Below, in pieces: positions 17,007 to 27,967 of a stretch of DNA of 64,000 nucleotides; position 1 is the stretch's first letter, and each line of letters begins with the position of its first letter. The stretch covers positions 177,106 through 241,105 of the forward strand of contig NZ_JANIOC010000001.1 in assembly GCF_024733565.1 (NCBI RefSeq), written 5' to 3'. Both the position numbers and the translations under genes were made by a program. Source of the stretch: Rossellomorea sp. SC111. GTDB taxonomy: Bacteria > Bacillota > Bacilli > Bacillales > Bacillaceae_B. The notes under the pieces were generated by a model that had not been told where the DNA came from, did not search any database, and saw only the letters and a list, made by a program, of their open reading frames with translations.

Positions 17007-18479
17007 TTATCCTAATAATAAATTTTCTAACCTTTTCTCCCAGTTTATGTCGCCGGAATCTTGTGCGTTTAACGCGAAAGGTTTAGTCTTGAAATCATCG
17101 AGTAAATCGCCGCATATATCACAGCAAAATGGATGGTCCACATTCATATTCTCATTGAAATAATGGAGCAACTTCTCCCGTCTGCACGTAACTGCCTGCA
17201 GCCAGTTGATCATGGAGTACAGCTTCTCCTTTTTGTATTGTAAACGATTGTCACGGATTTGTTTCACTTTTTCTAGTAATCTATCTTGATCAAATGGCAT
17301 TCCCCGAGTCAACTCATCTGTGTAATACGTCAGGAATCGGTACTGCACCTCCGTAAGCTGCAGTTGTTCAATTAGCTCCTTCGACTGACCCTTTCTGCTT
17401 TTGTCAATAAAACCTCTAATTTGAACATCTTCGGGCAGCTCGCTTTCAATGAGCTGTAAGGGCAAGGAAAGATCCTGTTCAGAGTATAACACGACAGAAA
17501 TACTGCTCTCTCCATCACGGCCCGCCCGTCCAATTTCCTGTAAAAACGCTTCGATGCTGGAAGGAAAATGAAAGTGAATGACGAAACGGATATTTTCTTT
17601 ATTCACTCCCATACCGAACGCTGAGGTTGCACAGATCATTCTCAGTTTTCCCGAAAGGAATTGCTGCTGAATTAAGATCCGCTCCTCTTGCTCCATTCCC
17701 CCGTGGTAGTGGGCAACCCCTGACACACCTTTCTCTGAAAGCCAGAGGGCAACTTCTTCTGCCATCCGTTTACTGGAGAAATACACTACCCCCGGACCAC
17801 CCCACGCTCTCACACATTCTAACAATGTATTTAGCTTTTCATTTTGACCGGATACCCTCTTAACAAATAATCCAATATTTCCACGATCGACTGAGTAGAC
17901 CATTTCAACAGCATGATTCATTTGAAGCACCTGCTTGATGTCTTCCCTGACTTCCTTTGTCGCCGTTGCCGTCAATGCAAGGGTGGTCGGATTTCGGAGC
18001 AGTTCCTTCAGTTCACCGAGCTTTAGGTAATCCGGCCTGAAATCAGGCCCCCACTGAGATATACAGTGAGCTTCATCAATCACATATAGAGAAATATCCA
18101 AGGATTGCAGGGAGGATATGACCCCTCGATTCATTAACATTTCAGGGGAAATGAAGATGAACTTATACTCATGTAATCGTTCCAAAGCCTCTCTTCTTTC
18201 CATATAAGGTAAAAAAGAATTCAGTGCGATGACCCGCTTTTCCCCCATCACTTTCATCTGCTCCACTTGATCCTGCATTAAAGAGAGCAGGGGGGAAATA
18301 ATCAACACATGCCCATCCATCAGATATCCAGGCAGTTGATAACACAGCGACTTCCCTGTTCCTGTCGGAAGCATAGCAACCGTATCCTTTCGATTCAGTA
18401 CGGAATGGATGATTTCTTCCTGCCCTTCCCTAAAGGAAGAGTAGCCGAATCTTTCTTTAAGTTCTCGTTGCAAATTCAC
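17007..18479 (-). CDS. recS: RecQ-family ATP-dependent DNA helicase (RecS/YpbC)
   Basis: A 3'-5' SF2 helicase of the short RecQ type, working in recombination repair and fork processing. Walker A TGTGKS at residues 39-44, DEAH with [21 protein letters not shown] motif III, HYHGGM, and motif [12 protein letters not shown]. The C-terminal zinc region CRREKLL...CCDIC is present; no HRDC domain follows. 490 aa, like B. subtilis RecS. GTG at 18479 with AGGTG six bases upstream is the preferred start; an in-frame GTG three codons earlier is also possible. It overlaps ypbB. Confidence 0.92.
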   Translation of the reverse strand: MNLQRELKERFGYSSFREGQEEIIHSVLNRKDTVAMLPTGTGKSLCYQLPGYLMDGHVLIISPLLSLMQDQVEQMKVMGEKRVIALNSFLPYMERREALERLHEYKFIFISPEMLMNRGVISSLQSLDISLYVIDEAHCISQWGPDFRPDYLKLGELKELLRNPTTLALTATATKEVREDIKQVLQMNHAVEMVYSVDRGNIGLFVKRVSGQNEKLNTLLECVRAWGGPGVVYFSSKRMAEEVALWLSEKGVSGVAHYHGGMEQEERILIQQQFLSGKLRMICATSAFGMGVNKENIRFVIHFHFPSSIEAFLQEIGRAGRDGESSISVVLYSEQDLSLPLQLIESELPEDVQIRGFIDKSRKGQSKELIEQLQLTEVQYRFLTYYTDELTRGMPFDQDRLLEKVKQIRDNRLQYKKEKLYSMINWLQAVTCRREKLLHYFNENMNVDHPFCCDICGDLLDDFKTKPFALNAQDSGDINWEKRLENLLLG

Positions 18480-19521
18480 GTGTTTCACCTGCCTTTGCGA
18501 TTGCCACCCGGATTTGAAAATAGGTCAAATGAGGTAGCTTTTCCTTAATGGTCCTAAGTCTTTTCGTTTGGGCTTCCTTCATCACTTTCAGTACGTTCAC
18601 GTATTCTTCACTGGTAATGAAGGGATCAATGGCTAAATCTTCTTCTGTTAAGATCAACTCGATGACATGGTCTTCAATGGTATTGAGTTTCAATTTACGG
18701 ATCCGGGCTATTTCTTCAAGGGAATGCCCCCTCTTATACAAGTCGTACGTTTTGCTGGTCGATATGGTCAGGTTCTGTCTGTGTTCACTTTTCAAGCTGA
18801 TGGAATATAATAAAGGATAGCCTTTAGGGTCCTTTTCTATTTCTGTCAGCATCCCGTGGAGCAAATTCAGGAAGCTGAATCTGCACTCTTCCGGGTCCAG
18901 TCCTATTTTCTCTGCCACCTGAAATTCCGTATACCCGTAGTCGCGATATCCGGTTAATCGATAAACCAATAAAGAAGGATCATTCCTTTGAGCATTCAAC
19001 AGAGTGGTCAGCTCTTTAAACAGCAGGGACGAAAGATGGTCACGATTCTGATTGGTCCTGATACAATCCTTTACCCATTCTTGAATAAGTTTGTTCCGCT
19101 GAACCGGGTAATAAAGGGTTTCCTGCTGTTTGGCATTGGAAAGCACTTGAATCAGTAGGCTCAATCTCATCCAGAATAGACGGGTTTGATCACCATAGAT
19201 GAGTCCGTTCATATCCGAAGGGAAAGCCTCACCCAGAAACTGTTCTTTCACGGCTTTTGTTCCCTCAACTGACACGTGGGCATTATCGCTTTCACCAAAA
19301 GTGATCCATCCTGCTTGTTCCAATTCCTTAACCTTTTGATTGAAGTATGGCCGCTTCAACTTAGGTAATGAAAGGAAAAATGGTTGCAGATGAAAAATAT
19401 GTGCATCCTGAATGGATTGGGAAGACTTCTTCCCTTTTAAAATATGAAATACCGAGTAAACGGAGCGTTCTCCACTAATTTGCAAAAAACAATATAGGAT
19501 CACATAATTAAGATAGGTCAA
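18457..19521 (-). CDS. ypbB: YpbB, helix-turn-helix protein paired with RecS
   Basis: 354 aa. The C-terminal part (~255-340) reads as a winged helix/RQC-like domain ([20 protein letters not shown], then [13 protein letters not shown]), as seen in the RQC-HTH proteins encoded next to short RecQ helicases. This suggests that ypbB supplies in trans what RecS lacks. The start is TTG at 19521 with AAGGAG seven bases upstream; upstream ATGs are poor. The gene overlaps recS by about 23 bp. Confidence 0.85.
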   Translation of the reverse strand: MTYLNYVILYCFLQISGERSVYSVFHILKGKKSSQSIQDAHIFHLQPFFLSLPKLKRPYFNQKVKELEQAGWITFGESDNAHVSVEGTKAVKEQFLGEAFPSDMNGLIYGDQTRLFWMRLSLLIQVLSNAKQQETLYYPVQRNKLIQEWVKDCIRTNQNRDHLSSLLFKELTTLLNAQRNDPSLLVYRLTGYRDYGYTEFQVAEKIGLDPEECRFSFLNLLHGMLTEIEKDPKGYPLLYSISLKSEHRQNLTISTSKTYDLYKRGHSLEEIARIRKLKLNTIEDHVIELILTEEDLAIDPFITSEEYVNVLKVMKEAQTKRLRTIKEKLPHLTYFQIRVAIAKAGETREFATRT

Positions 19522-19665
19522 TTCTCTACTCCTTAATATGTAGGTTATTGTCAAATATTGTACCATGAAATTGGCTTTTCACCATGTTTTGTTTTTCTTA
19601 TATAGGATAAAAATAAAAAGAAAGCACCTAACTATTGAAAAGTCATTCAATCCTCTATAAAATAA

Positions 19666-19992
<327 letters not shown>

Positions 19993-20003
19993 CAAGCATG
20001 AGG

Positions 20004-20034
20004 GCTAAGAAGATCTATTCTTCTTAGCTTTTTT
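20004..20034 (+). terminator. Terminator after fer
   Basis: GCTAAGAAGA and TCTTCTTAGC form a perfect 10-bp stem followed by six Ts. Confidence 0.9.
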
Positions 20035-20045
20035 CATGTATCAAT

Positions 20046-20075
20046 TGAAAAACCCCTCAATATGGTTGAGGGGTT
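20046..20075 (-). terminator. Terminator after ribU
   Basis: AACCCCTCAA and TTGAGGGGTT form a perfect stem with a 5-nt loop; Ts follow on the minus strand. Confidence 0.88.
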
Positions 20076-20090
20076 CATTTTATATAATCA

Positions 20091-20660
20091 TTATCCCGCT
20101 TTGTTTAAGGCCACTTGCCTTGATAACCAGCCTTGAAGGCGGACAAAAAGTAAGGTAAATACGGATGTAACCAAAATCCCTTTCAGGATGTTGAATGGGA
20201 CGATTCCGGTAATGATAATTTCAGAAGGAAGCTCAAAGTTCATAAAGTATTTATAAGCAGGCAGGAACACGAAATAATTCAGGATCCCCATGCTGATACT
20301 CATGACGACGGTACCTGTGATCAGTCCGACCAGCAAACCTTTTTTCGATTGGAAACGTGAATAGATATAATACGTTGGCAAAATCAGCAGGACTCCCGCA
20401 ATAAAATTGGCCGCATGACCAATCGGAACACCTGTGTCGCTTCCGGTCATGACATAATCGATCACGTTTTTAAACAGTTCGACCAATATTCCTGCAAGTG
20501 GTCCCAGTGTGACCGTCGCAATTAATGCAGGTACATCACTGAAATCAACCATTAGAAACTTTGGAAATGGTGGAATTGGGAAGTTGAATAACATTAGTAC
20601 ATACGATATGGCACTTAACATACCAACTGTGACAAACATGCGCGTATTCATTTTTTTCAT
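20091..20660 (-). CDS. ribU: Riboflavin ECF transporter S component RibU
   Basis: The substrate-binding membrane subunit that takes up riboflavin together with the shared ECF energy module, which is encoded elsewhere. 189 aa, six membrane segments, with family motifs MFNFPIPPFPKFLMVDFSD and TGIVPFNILKG. It is controlled by the upstream FMN riboswitch and intrinsic terminator. The ribosome-binding site GGAGAGAG lies beside a small CTCCTAAAGGAG palindrome. Confidence 0.95.
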   Translation of the reverse strand: MKKMNTRMFVTVGMLSAISYVLMLFNFPIPPFPKFLMVDFSDVPALIATVTLGPLAGILVELFKNVIDYVMTGSDTGVPIGHAANFIAGVLLILPTYYIYSRFQSKKGLLVGLITGTVVMSISMGILNYFVFLPAYKYFMNFELPSEIIITGIVPFNILKGILVTSVFTLLFVRLQGWLSRQVALNKAG

Positions 20661-20722
20661 AACTCTCTCTCCTTTAGGAGATTCATCTCATTTCGAAGAC
20701 GGTTCAAGCCAAAGGTAGCATT

Positions 20723-20756
20723 AAAAAACTCCCGGATATACATATCCCGGAGAATG
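20723..20756 (-). terminator. Riboswitch-controlled terminator of ribU
   Basis: On the minus strand, CTCCGGGATAT and ATATCCGGGAG form an 11-bp stem followed by six Ts. It lies between the FMN aptamer and ribU and is the expected OFF state when FMN is bound. Confidence 0.88.
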
Positions 20757-20812
20757 AAAGGCATACCCTAATAAACGTTTAGCTTCCCATTTTCTAAACG
20801 TTGTGGCAATCA

Positions 20813-20945
20813 CCTTCATCTTCTCCCATCCAGACTATACTGTCGGCTTTGGAATCGCACCAAATCCTGCCCCAAAAGGCTCGCGGGCTTAGAAACACGT
20901 GGTTTCATCACCGCCGGTAGGGAATTTCACCCTGCCCCGAAGACG
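20813..20945 (-). promoter_or_regulatory. FMN riboswitch (RFN element)
   Basis: The conserved RFN core reads on the minus strand as CTTCGGGGCAGGGTGAAATT, then CCGGCGG, AAGCCCGCGAGC, GCCGACAGT, ending AGTCTGGATGGGAGAAG. All the expected helices can be traced. It senses FMN and regulates riboflavin uptake by RibU, here by transcription termination. Confidence 0.96.
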
Positions 20946-20970
20946 AATCTTTATTTTTTTATACATTCTC

Positions 20971-20999
20971 ATTATACATAATGTTAATCGTTATGTGAA
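20971..20999 (-). promoter_or_regulatory. SigA-type promoter of ribU
   Basis: TTCACA, 17-bp spacer, TATAAT, located just upstream of the FMN aptamer at the right distance for transcription to begin before it. Confidence 0.75.
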
Positions 21000-21061
21000 G
21001 AAAAACAGTTCGAATTCGAACTAAATATGTGCACTCCTTTTTCGCGTTGCTCATGACCTCA

Positions 21062-21955
21062 TCAATCCACCATTAGCACCTGATGCGGATATATCGACGA
21101 TGCCGGGTTCAAGTCATTCCTCGAGACCAATTCATTCATATCGATCCCCTGTGCCCTTGAGATGGAATACAGTGTGTCCCCTTGCTTCACTACGTATTGC
21201 CCTTTAGGGGATGATCCGGGAATCATCAATCTCTGATTGATCATTAACTCGGAGCTCTTCAATGCATTTTCCTGCATTATATCTTCAACTGACAAATCGT
21301 ATTGACGGGATATCCCCCAAAGGGTCTCTCCTTGAAGTACGATATGCACCCCCTCCGCCACACTTTCCTCAGGAGGCGATTCTGGATTCCCTGCCACACC
21401 GACTGCCTGGTAAGGATCCTGCTCTTTGGCAAATACAAGCTGCCCGACTTCCCCATGACCGAATACACGATATGGATCGATTGCATTTTCTTTATCAATC
21501 GTCCACTCCCCCCTATGTACTTCAAAATGAAGATGGGCCCCCGTCGATCTTCCCGTATTTCCTAATCGTCCAAGCTGTTGACCTTGTACCACTTCCTGAT
21601 TTTCATCCACAATCCTGCTTTCTAGGTGGGCATAAACGGTTTCATATCCATTTTCATGCCTCACAAATACAACATGACCGTAGCTCTCTGAAAGATAAGA
21701 TTTGATCACTTTTCCTTTAGCCACAGAATACACAGGCGACCCGATTTCCCCTCCGATATCCATTCCTTTGTGAGAACCCGACCTTGTACCATATGAATCT
21801 GTTATCATGCCTTTTACGGGGAATGTCCAGGACGCTGTGTCCCCTGACACCTTGTCCCCTTCTGCTTTCACCACATTACCGGTTAAGAACATCATGAATA
21901 CAAGTAACGTTAAAAGAAAAACGATGAAAAGCCTTCTTGCATAATCGAAAATCAT
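21062..21955 (-). CDS. Secreted M23 peptidase with two LysM domains
   Basis: A 297-aa exported protein with a signal peptide/anchor at residues 1-31. The M23 (LytM-type) domain spans ~44-165, with zinc ligands HKGMDI and HLHFEV plus GNTGRSTGAH. Two LysM motifs follow (~205-250 and ~253-297; QGETLWGIS and QGDTLYSIS). Predicted to cleave peptidoglycan cross-bridges or to act as an amidase activator on the wall. AAGGAGG precedes the ATG. It lies between ribU and the sigX operon; no B. subtilis name is certain. Confidence 0.88.
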   Translation of the reverse strand: MIFDYARRLFIVFLLTLLVFMMFLTGNVVKAEGDKVSGDTASWTFPVKGMITDSYGTRSGSHKGMDIGGEIGSPVYSVAKGKVIKSYLSESYGHVVFVRHENGYETVYAHLESRIVDENQEVVQGQQLGRLGNTGRSTGAHLHFEVHRGEWTIDKENAIDPYRVFGHGEVGQLVFAKEQDPYQAVGVAGNPESPPEESVAEGVHIVLQGETLWGISRQYDLSVEDIMQENALKSSELMINQRLMIPGSSPKGQYVVKQGDTLYSISRAQGIDMNELVSRNDLNPASSIYPHQVLMVD

Positions 21956-22127
21956 GCTTGTCCTCCTTCGCTCTTATTGACAGACGTGCCGCGACTTCTA
22001 TATGTATTACACCATTCTAACCTTTTCCCCCTCATTCCATGCACCGGCAAACATATTGAGATATTTTTCCTTTGAGTAGTTTGTCTGTGTATGAGATAAA
22101 TATTCGTTTCATAGCTAAAAAATAGGA

Positions 22128-22164
22128 AAGACCAGAACCGGAGGGAAAATCCGTTTCTGGTCTT
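22128..22164 (-). terminator. Terminator of the sigX-rsiX operon
   Basis: AAGACCAGAA and TTCTGGTCTT form the outer stem with an inner CGGA/TCCG pair; a T-rich run follows on the minus strand. Confidence 0.75.
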
Positions 22165-22175
22165 ATGCACGTTAT

Positions 22176-23399
22176 TTAATTTACTAAGCTCTTTTTATTC
22201 GGGCTGATCGGTGTCTTGATGGGTCCTGTGAAGTCGAAACCGTTCCAGCTTTCCGGTTTGATGTTTTCAAACCGGGCATTCTCATATCCAGAACTCCTGC
22301 TAGTCAGTAATATCCCTTCTATCATCTCCTGTGCGGTCTGTTCGTTTAAGGAGCTCAAATCCAATTCATTTAAAAAACTGATCGTTACAATTCCATCTCT
22401 TTCCGATACATTAAAATTGATGTCCTTCGGGATCACACTTTGAAAAAGGCCCGTCTCTGCACTTTTCATCGCTGCGATCGACTCCTTGACACCTCCCCTG
22501 TCAATATTATCGGGAACAAGGAAGCGGTCCTTTCCATTAGAGGAGTATAGATAGTAAGCGTTGTTTACTTTTTCATTCAAATCAATCTTTGAGAATTCTC
22601 CGGCTGAACTGAATTTAGGGACAGAACCGTCATGATTTCTCAGTACGACCTCTTCTAACCCCTTATGTTGGAATGAATATTGAAGAGAGTGATAAAAAGC
22701 GTATTCGACTGCACTGCTGCCACTGTAAGAGTGATCAGAACGAAGAGTGAAAATGACCTTATTTTTGTCGAAAGACACGTCTCCATTCAAAGGAAGATAG
22801 TCTTCAAGTCCCCAGTCCGTTTCAGGCAGCCTCCCTGCAATTTTCTCATGTCTTGTTAACCAGTCTTCAGCTTTCTGATTTTCCACAACCGATACAGGTA
22901 TGGGTACGGCATCCGGGGAAACAAGTCCGAAGTTATAAAATTCCTTTCCCTTTATGTCTTCTTCATAAAGAGAAAGCCTTTCTTTGGATTCTTGTAGGTC
23001 TTCAGACATTGTCAGCTTGTTGTTTTCTTTTTGATTTTCTTCCATCCCAGCGACTTTCTGATTTTCACTTGATTCAGGCGAAATGTCTGATTCTTTCTTT
23101 TCGGGAGCCATTTCGACCTTATCTTTTGAGCTTCCCGAAGAATCCGCTGTACTCGATTCGGACTTCTCCATGCTCGTTTCAGTGAGTTGATTTAGAACGG
23201 TAGGTGCCAGCAGAACCATAATAAAGATGGCGGCAAGTGCAGCAACTGCAGGTATGAACTGTTTATATGAAGCCTGACGCTTCTTTTTTTGTCGTTCCAT
23301 ACGTGCAAGAATAGATTGAGAAGTTCGATCATCTTTGATTTGAGGAAGATTTTTGATGAGGTCCTCGATATCACGATCTTTCCATTCTGATTGGTTCAA
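22176..23399 (-). CDS. rsiX: Anti-sigma factor RsiX
   Basis: A membrane-bound inhibitor of SigX. 407 aa: a cytoplasmic N-terminal ~50 residues (SigX-binding), one membrane segment (~49-68), a Ser/Glu/Lys-rich low-complexity stretch (~75-135), then an extracellular domain with GerMN-like character (VIFTLRSDHSYSGSS, VEYAFYHSLQYSF). The start is TTG at 23399, inside the end of sigX, with AGGAGG nine bases upstream. The protein is somewhat longer than B. subtilis RsiX. Confidence 0.85.
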   Translation of the reverse strand: MNQSEWKDRDIEDLIKNLPQIKDDRTSQSILARMERQKKKRQASYKQFIPAVAALAAIFIMVLLAPTVLNQLTETSMEKSESSTADSSGSSKDKVEMAPEKKESDISPESSENQKVAGMEENQKENNKLTMSEDLQESKERLSLYEEDIKGKEFYNFGLVSPDAVPIPVSVVENQKAEDWLTRHEKIAGRLPETDWGLEDYLPLNGDVSFDKNKVIFTLRSDHSYSGSSAVEYAFYHSLQYSFQHKGLEEVVLRNHDGSVPKFSSAGEFSKIDLNEKVNNAYYLYSSNGKDRFLVPDNIDRGGVKESIAAMKSAETGLFQSVIPKDINFNVSERDGIVTISFLNELDLSSLNEQTAQEMIEGILLTSRSSGYENARFENIKPESWNGFDFTGPIKTPISPNKKSLVN

Positions 23400-23925
23400 T
23401 GTCTCTTTCCTCCTTTGGGAGCCGTTGATTCATTTCAATCCTCAACCATTTGATGGCCCTATGCTGGGTCGTCTTCACTTTGCTTTCTGACCAGCCAAGC
23501 ACCTCTCTGGTTTCGGTGATTGAAAGTTCCTGTAAGTAACGCATGATGATGACCATTCGAAAGTCCGTTGTGCAGTATTTTAAGCATTCATACAACACCT
23601 GGATCTCTTCATTGGCAACGGCGATCTCTTCGGGAAGTGCCCCGTTGTCTGTTACTTCATTGCGGCTCCAATCGAATTTATCCAGAATACGGTTTTTCCA
23701 GTTTTTTTGTTTTCTGAAATGATCAATGGCTACATTTTTCGCAATGGAAAAGAGCCAGGTCTTTTCGGAGCTTTTCCCTTCGAAGTTCTCATGAGATTTA
23801 AGCACCCGTATATAGACTTCTTGAGCTAGGTCTTCAGCCTGCTGTTTATTCTGTACCATGTATATGAGGAATTGAAATACTTCCTGATGATAAGCAGAGT
23901 ATAATTTCTCAAAAACGGAGTTCAC
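23371..23925 (-). CDS. sigX: ECF sigma factor SigX
   Basis: 184 aa, with region 2 at ~20-75 (AEDLAQEVYIRVLK, FEGKSSEKTWLFSIAKNVAI) and region 4 at ~110-165 (LQELSITETREVLGWSESKV, KTTQHRAIKWLR). Very close to B. subtilis SigX, which controls genes that alter cell-surface charge (dlt, pssA). The start is GTG with GGGAGGG six bases upstream. It overlaps rsiX by 29 bp. Confidence 0.95.
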   Translation of the reverse strand: MNSVFEKLYSAYHQEVFQFLIYMVQNKQQAEDLAQEVYIRVLKSHENFEGKSSEKTWLFSIAKNVAIDHFRKQKNWKNRILDKFDWSRNEVTDNGALPEEIAVANEEIQVLYECLKYCTTDFRMVIIMRYLQELSITETREVLGWSESKVKTTQHRAIKWLRIEMNQRLPKEERDIEPIRMERS

Positions 23926-23951
23926 TTTATTCCCTCCCCGTCAAATTATTA

Positions 23952-23977
23952 GTCGTTTACTATGTAAAAAAGTTACA
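23952..23977 (-). promoter_or_regulatory. Autoregulatory SigX-type promoter
   Basis: On the minus strand TGTAAC, 16-bp spacer, CGAC, with a T-rich block directly after the -35. This is the ECF (SigX/SigW class) promoter pattern, placed 27 bases before the sigX start, consistent with self-activation. Confidence 0.85.
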
Positions 23978-24045
23978 CACTATCAATATAGTATTATTCA
24001 GGTGAAAAGGAAAGACCCATATTGACTGGAAAACGACATGAAAAA

Positions 24046-24070
24046 GCCAGCAGAGAATCACCCCGCTGGC
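24046..24070 (-). terminator. Terminator after resDE
   Basis: GCCAGC and GCTGGC pair around a 13-nt loop and are followed by five Ts on the minus strand. Confidence 0.75.
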
Positions 24071-24178
24071 CCATCTTCTCTATTTCAACATCCTTTTTGA
24101 AATAGAGCAAAAAATAAAGAATGTTTCCCATGTAACAAGAAAAATCGTCATGTTTCTATGGAGATGATCGATAATTGG

Positions 24179-25942
24179 CTAAATAGGGAGAAAGAAAGTG
24201 AAGGTTGTCCCTTGATCGACTTTGCTTTGCACCTGGATATGCCCCTTATGGGACTCAATGATATTCTTAGCGATGGCGAGGCCGAGACCCGTTCCCGACT
24301 TCCCTCTTGTTCTGGCTTTATCCGCTTTGTAAAAACGCTCGAATACAAAGGGAAGATCTTCTTCAGGTATGCCGGAGCCCGTGTCCCTGACATGGAACAG
24401 ATATCCGCCTTTCTTTTCCGTCAGGGAAACCGTCACTTCCCCTCCCGTTGGCGTATGCCTCAAAGCATTATCGATGAGATTCGTCAATACTTGTTCAATT
24501 CGATCGGGGTCTATGGAAATCTCCTTATTCAATCCCACATCACTTTCAAAGCAGATGGAAACCTTTTTTTCCTTGGCCAATCCGATGAACTTATTTGTCA
24601 CTCTTTCGGTGAAAGGGATAACTCCAATCACATCCTTGTTGAGGGTGATATGCCCGGCTTCCATGCGGGCGAGATCCAGGAGATCATTGACGAGCCTTCC
24701 CATGCGAAGCGATTCATCATAGATGATGCGGGCAATTTCTTTCTTCTCTTCTTCGGATCCTGCAATATCATCCACGATCGCTTCACTGTACCCTTGCAGC
24801 ATGGAAATGGGTGTGCGCAGTTCGTGGGAGACGTTGGCGATGAAATCCTTCCGAAGCTTATCCAATCTCCGTTCTTCTGTCATATCACGAACCACCGCCA
24901 CCGCTCCCCTGATGGTGTTATTATTATATAGGGGGCTCACGATCACTACATAAGAACGCCCTTGCAGACTCAGTTCATCAGTCTGTTCCATTTCAGTTAC
25001 GACCACACTTTGCAATAACTCTCTTACAGTCGTCGGGATTGCCTCTTCATCCTCTTCACTTTGCTCGTAATACCAGTGTTGGAGGAAACGATCTGCAGGA
25101 GGGTTCGTGATCAGGATGGTACCGTCCCGATTAAAGGTGATGACACCATCGGCCATACTGCTGAGAATGGATGAAAGCTGTTCTTTTTCCTGACTGAGTG
25201 CATTGATATGAAACTTTAACTGCCTGCCCATCTGATTGAATCCTGTAGCAAGTTCACCGATTTCATCCTTCGTCAGGATTGGTACCTTTGTATCGAACTT
25301 TCCCTTTGCCACTTCGAAAGCTGCCTCCCTCATTTTCCGGAGAGGTGCTGTGATTCGCGTGGAAAGGAAGAAGGCAAAGATGGTCGTAAGGATGATGGCA
25401 ATCCCTGCCGCAAGCAGGATCAGTTTGGTGGTTTGTCGGGTCGTATCTTTGATTACCCCAAGAGACTGATAGAGATAAACGGCCCCATCTTCCCCATTAA
25501 TATGTAGTGGCGTCCCGACTACGATCACATTCTCATACCGATTAGGCGACTCCTTGGATAGTTCGACCTCTTTTTTTACGGTGATTTCCTTTGATTTGAC
25601 TGACTGAAGCTTTTTATCTTTCGAGATATACTGGTGGATTTTCTTTTGAAAGACCGTCGAGTCTTGAGAATATAAAGACTGGTTTTGATCCAGGGAAATG
25701 ATGATATTCACAGGTTCATCGATGATTTCTTTCCCCAGTTCCATTCCGAGGGTCAGATCATTATGATTCTCGATGACCCTGGCTACTTTTTCAGCAGTAT
25801 GGGTCAGCTCTTTCTCCACTACACCCACATGGTAATTCTGAAAAAACTCCAGCAATAAGATTGTAAGAATAAATAAAACAAAGGAAACCAGAAGCAGGAT
25901 GGTCACCCACAGTTTCCCTACTACACTACGCCAAAGCCTCAT
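24179..25942 (-). CDS. resE: Sensor histidine kinase ResE
   Basis: 587-aa membrane sensor. Membrane segments at ~10-30 and ~170-190 enclose an extracellular domain; HAMP ~192-245; PAS ~255-330; HisKA with the phosphorylated histidine in VSHELRTP (~370); HATPase with NALRHTP, DTGSGIP and [10 protein letters not shown]. It phosphorylates ResD on oxygen limitation or nitric oxide. ATGA overlap with resD. Confidence 0.95.
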   Translation of the reverse strand: MRLWRSVVGKLWVTILLLVSFVLFILTILLLEFFQNYHVGVVEKELTHTAEKVARVIENHNDLTLGMELGKEIIDEPVNIIISLDQNQSLYSQDSTVFQKKIHQYISKDKKLQSVKSKEITVKKEVELSKESPNRYENVIVVGTPLHINGEDGAVYLYQSLGVIKDTTRQTTKLILLAAGIAIILTTIFAFFLSTRITAPLRKMREAAFEVAKGKFDTKVPILTKDEIGELATGFNQMGRQLKFHINALSQEKEQLSSILSSMADGVITFNRDGTILITNPPADRFLQHWYYEQSEEDEEAIPTTVRELLQSVVVTEMEQTDELSLQGRSYVVIVSPLYNNNTIRGAVAVVRDMTEERRLDKLRKDFIANVSHELRTPISMLQGYSEAIVDDIAGSEEEKKEIARIIYDESLRMGRLVNDLLDLARMEAGHITLNKDVIGVIPFTERVTNKFIGLAKEKKVSICFESDVGLNKEISIDPDRIEQVLTNLIDNALRHTPTGGEVTVSLTEKKGGYLFHVRDTGSGIPEEDLPFVFERFYKADKARTRGKSGTGLGLAIAKNIIESHKGHIQVQSKVDQGTTFTFFLPI

Positions 25943-26655
25943 TCATTTGTTACCTCGAATTTATAGCCTACTCCCCATACGGTCACGATCATTTTAGCTG
26001 CCATTTCAGACACTTTGTTCAGCTTTTCCCTTAATCGTTTCACATGGGTATCCACTGTACGGAGATCACCGAAGAATTCATAATGCCATACTTCCTTCAG
26101 GAGGTGCTCACGATCAAATACTTTATCAGGAGCTTTCGCAAGGAAATATAAAAGCTCATACTCTTTTGGGGTCAAATTGACATCGATTCCATCCGCCGAT
26201 ACCCGGTGGGCATCATTATCGATTGTCAGATGGGGATAAACGATCAGGTCCTTTGCTTTTGCATCCGTCTGAATGAAACTTGACTTTGTGGAGCGCCGTA
26301 AGAGTGCCTTCACCCTGAGAACCACTTCACGGGGAGAGAAAGGCTTAACGATATAGTCGTCGGTCCCGACCTCGAAACCTTGTACTCTATTTACTTCTTC
26401 ACCCTTGGCAGTAAGCATGATGACGGGAGTCGCCTTGCTTTCCCGAAGGTGCTGACACACTTCGATTCCATCCATTCCAGGCATCATGATATCCAATAGA
26501 ATGCAATCATAGTTTTGATCGAGAGCCATTTCTAACGCTTGTTCTCCATTTTCGGCTTCATCAATTTCATAGTTTTCCCTTTCCAAATACATCTTTAGCA
26601 GTCTTCTGATTCGATCTTCATCATCCACAACCAGAATGCGAATATTTTCCTCCAT
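25939..26655 (-). CDS. resD: Response regulator ResD
   Basis: 238-aa OmpR-type regulator. Receiver ~6-120 with DDED near the N-terminus, phospho-accepting D in LLDIMMPG (~55) and a conserved K in VKPFSPRE; winged helix ~135-235 ([20 protein letters not shown]). In B. subtilis it activates resA, ctaA and anaerobic genes. GGGGGA precedes the ATG. A terminator separates it from resC, so resDE probably also have their own promoter. Confidence 0.95.
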   Translation of the reverse strand: MEENIRILVVDDEDRIRRLLKMYLERENYEIDEAENGEQALEMALDQNYDCILLDIMMPGMDGIEVCQHLRESKATPVIMLTAKGEEVNRVQGFEVGTDDYIVKPFSPREVVLRVKALLRRSTKSSFIQTDAKAKDLIVYPHLTIDNDAHRVSADGIDVNLTPKEYELLYFLAKAPDKVFDREHLLKEVWHYEFFGDLRTVDTHVKRLREKLNKVSEMAAKMIVTVWGVGYKFEVTNE

Positions 26656-26710
26656 GGGTACATCCCCCTTTGTATATTTACACTATATTATCCTACATTT
26701 TGTATAAAAA

Positions 26711-26762
26711 AAGAAGCTGACTGGAAAGAGAATTGAATTCTCATGGTTGTCAGCTCCTTCCT
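26711..26762 (-). terminator. Terminator between resC and resDE
   Basis: GAAGCTGAC pairs with GTCAGCT-CTTC; an inner GAGAATT/AATTCTC stem extends it. Seven Ts follow on the minus strand. Confidence 0.75.
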
Positions 26763-26776
26763 TTCGTTACGATTGA

Positions 26777-27967
26777 TCAAGCGTATGAGTGTAACCCAGC
26801 AATGATTAGATTAACGGCTATAAGGTTGAATAGAATGATCGCAACCCCTACAACAGCAAGCCATGCCGATTTCTCGCCGTGCCAGCCTTTAGACAGGCGG
26901 AGGTGGAGAAAGGCTGCATAGAATAAGAATGTAATCAATGCCCAGACCTCTTTAGGATCCCATCCCCAGAAGCGTGTCCAGGCGATCTGTGCCCAGATCA
27001 TGGCAAAGATGAGTCCTCCAAGAGTGAATACCGGGAAGCCGATCAAGACAGAACGGTAACCGATTTCGTCCATCAGGTCGAGATTCACATTCTTTACGAG
27101 CGGCTGCATCTTAGCTGCGATCCGCTTTCTGAAGATCAAGCGAAGAAGAAGATAAATGACTGTCCCGACCATAAATGACCAGATCACGGTATTTAATTTC
27201 TTCGCATTGATGAGGGCGGGCATCTCTACGAGTGGCTCCATCACGTTTTCGCTTACAAGTTTACCTTCATTCGGTCCTACCAGGGCAGGGAGGGTGTATT
27301 CTGAAATCGCCTCTTCTCCCTGTTGCTTCACATATTGAAAGTTCGCTTCATAATGGCTAAGGGTAAATGCCGTCGATACGACAACAAACCCAAGTACGAC
27401 AACCAAGGAATACATCACGGTTTCAAGCCAGAATGACTGCCTGCTGCCTTTTGTATGCTGAACTGATTTCAGTAAGTAGATCAGCCCTGCCACGAAGCTG
27501 ATGGAAAGAATCGCTTCCCCTGCCGAAACGGTCGTGACGTGGATCTTCAACCAATCACTTTGAAGGGCAGGGATAAGTGGACTGATGTCCTTTGGAAACA
27601 TGCTGGCGTATGCAATCACCAAAAGGGCGAATGGCAGTGCTATGACACCAAGGATCGTCGTCTTGTACATAAAGTATAGAATAATGAATGCTCCGACAAG
27701 CATCATACCGAAAAAGGTGGTAAATTCGAATAAATTACTTACCGGTGCATGTCCCGAAGCCCCCCATCTAAGAAAGAAGTACCCCAATTGAGAGGCAAAT
27801 CCGACAAGGGTTAATGCAATCCCGATAAAGCCCCATTTCTTCTGGTTCGTTTCCGTTGTATTCTTTTGACGGATACTCCCGCCAAAAAACAGAGTAGCAA
27901 TCAAGTACATGATGAAGGATACGTATAGTAAATTACTGCTCCACTCCGCCATTGTTGTCGTTGACAT
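26777..27967 (-). CDS. resC: Cytochrome c biogenesis protein ResC (CcsA-type)
   Basis: A membrane protein of system II cytochrome c maturation that, with ResB, carries haem across the membrane and attaches it to apocytochrome c. About 396 aa and eight membrane segments; the WWD-type signature is [19 protein letters not shown] near residue 335, with conserved histidines in [10 protein letters not shown] and [20 protein letters not shown] sits seven bases before the chosen ATG; it overlaps resB by 35 bp. Confidence 0.95.
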   Translation of the reverse strand: MSTTTMAEWSSNLLYVSFIMYLIATLFFGGSIRQKNTTETNQKKWGFIGIALTLVGFASQLGYFFLRWGASGHAPVSNLFEFTTFFGMMLVGAFIILYFMYKTTILGVIALPFALLVIAYASMFPKDISPLIPALQSDWLKIHVTTVSAGEAILSISFVAGLIYLLKSVQHTKGSRQSFWLETVMYSLVVVLGFVVVSTAFTLSHYEANFQYVKQQGEEAISEYTLPALVGPNEGKLVSENVMEPLVEMPALINAKKLNTVIWSFMVGTVIYLLLRLIFRKRIAAKMQPLVKNVNLDLMDEIGYRSVLIGFPVFTLGGLIFAMIWAQIAWTRFWGWDPKEVWALITFLFYAAFLHLRLSKGWHGEKSAWLAVVGVAIILFNLIAVNLIIAGLHSYA

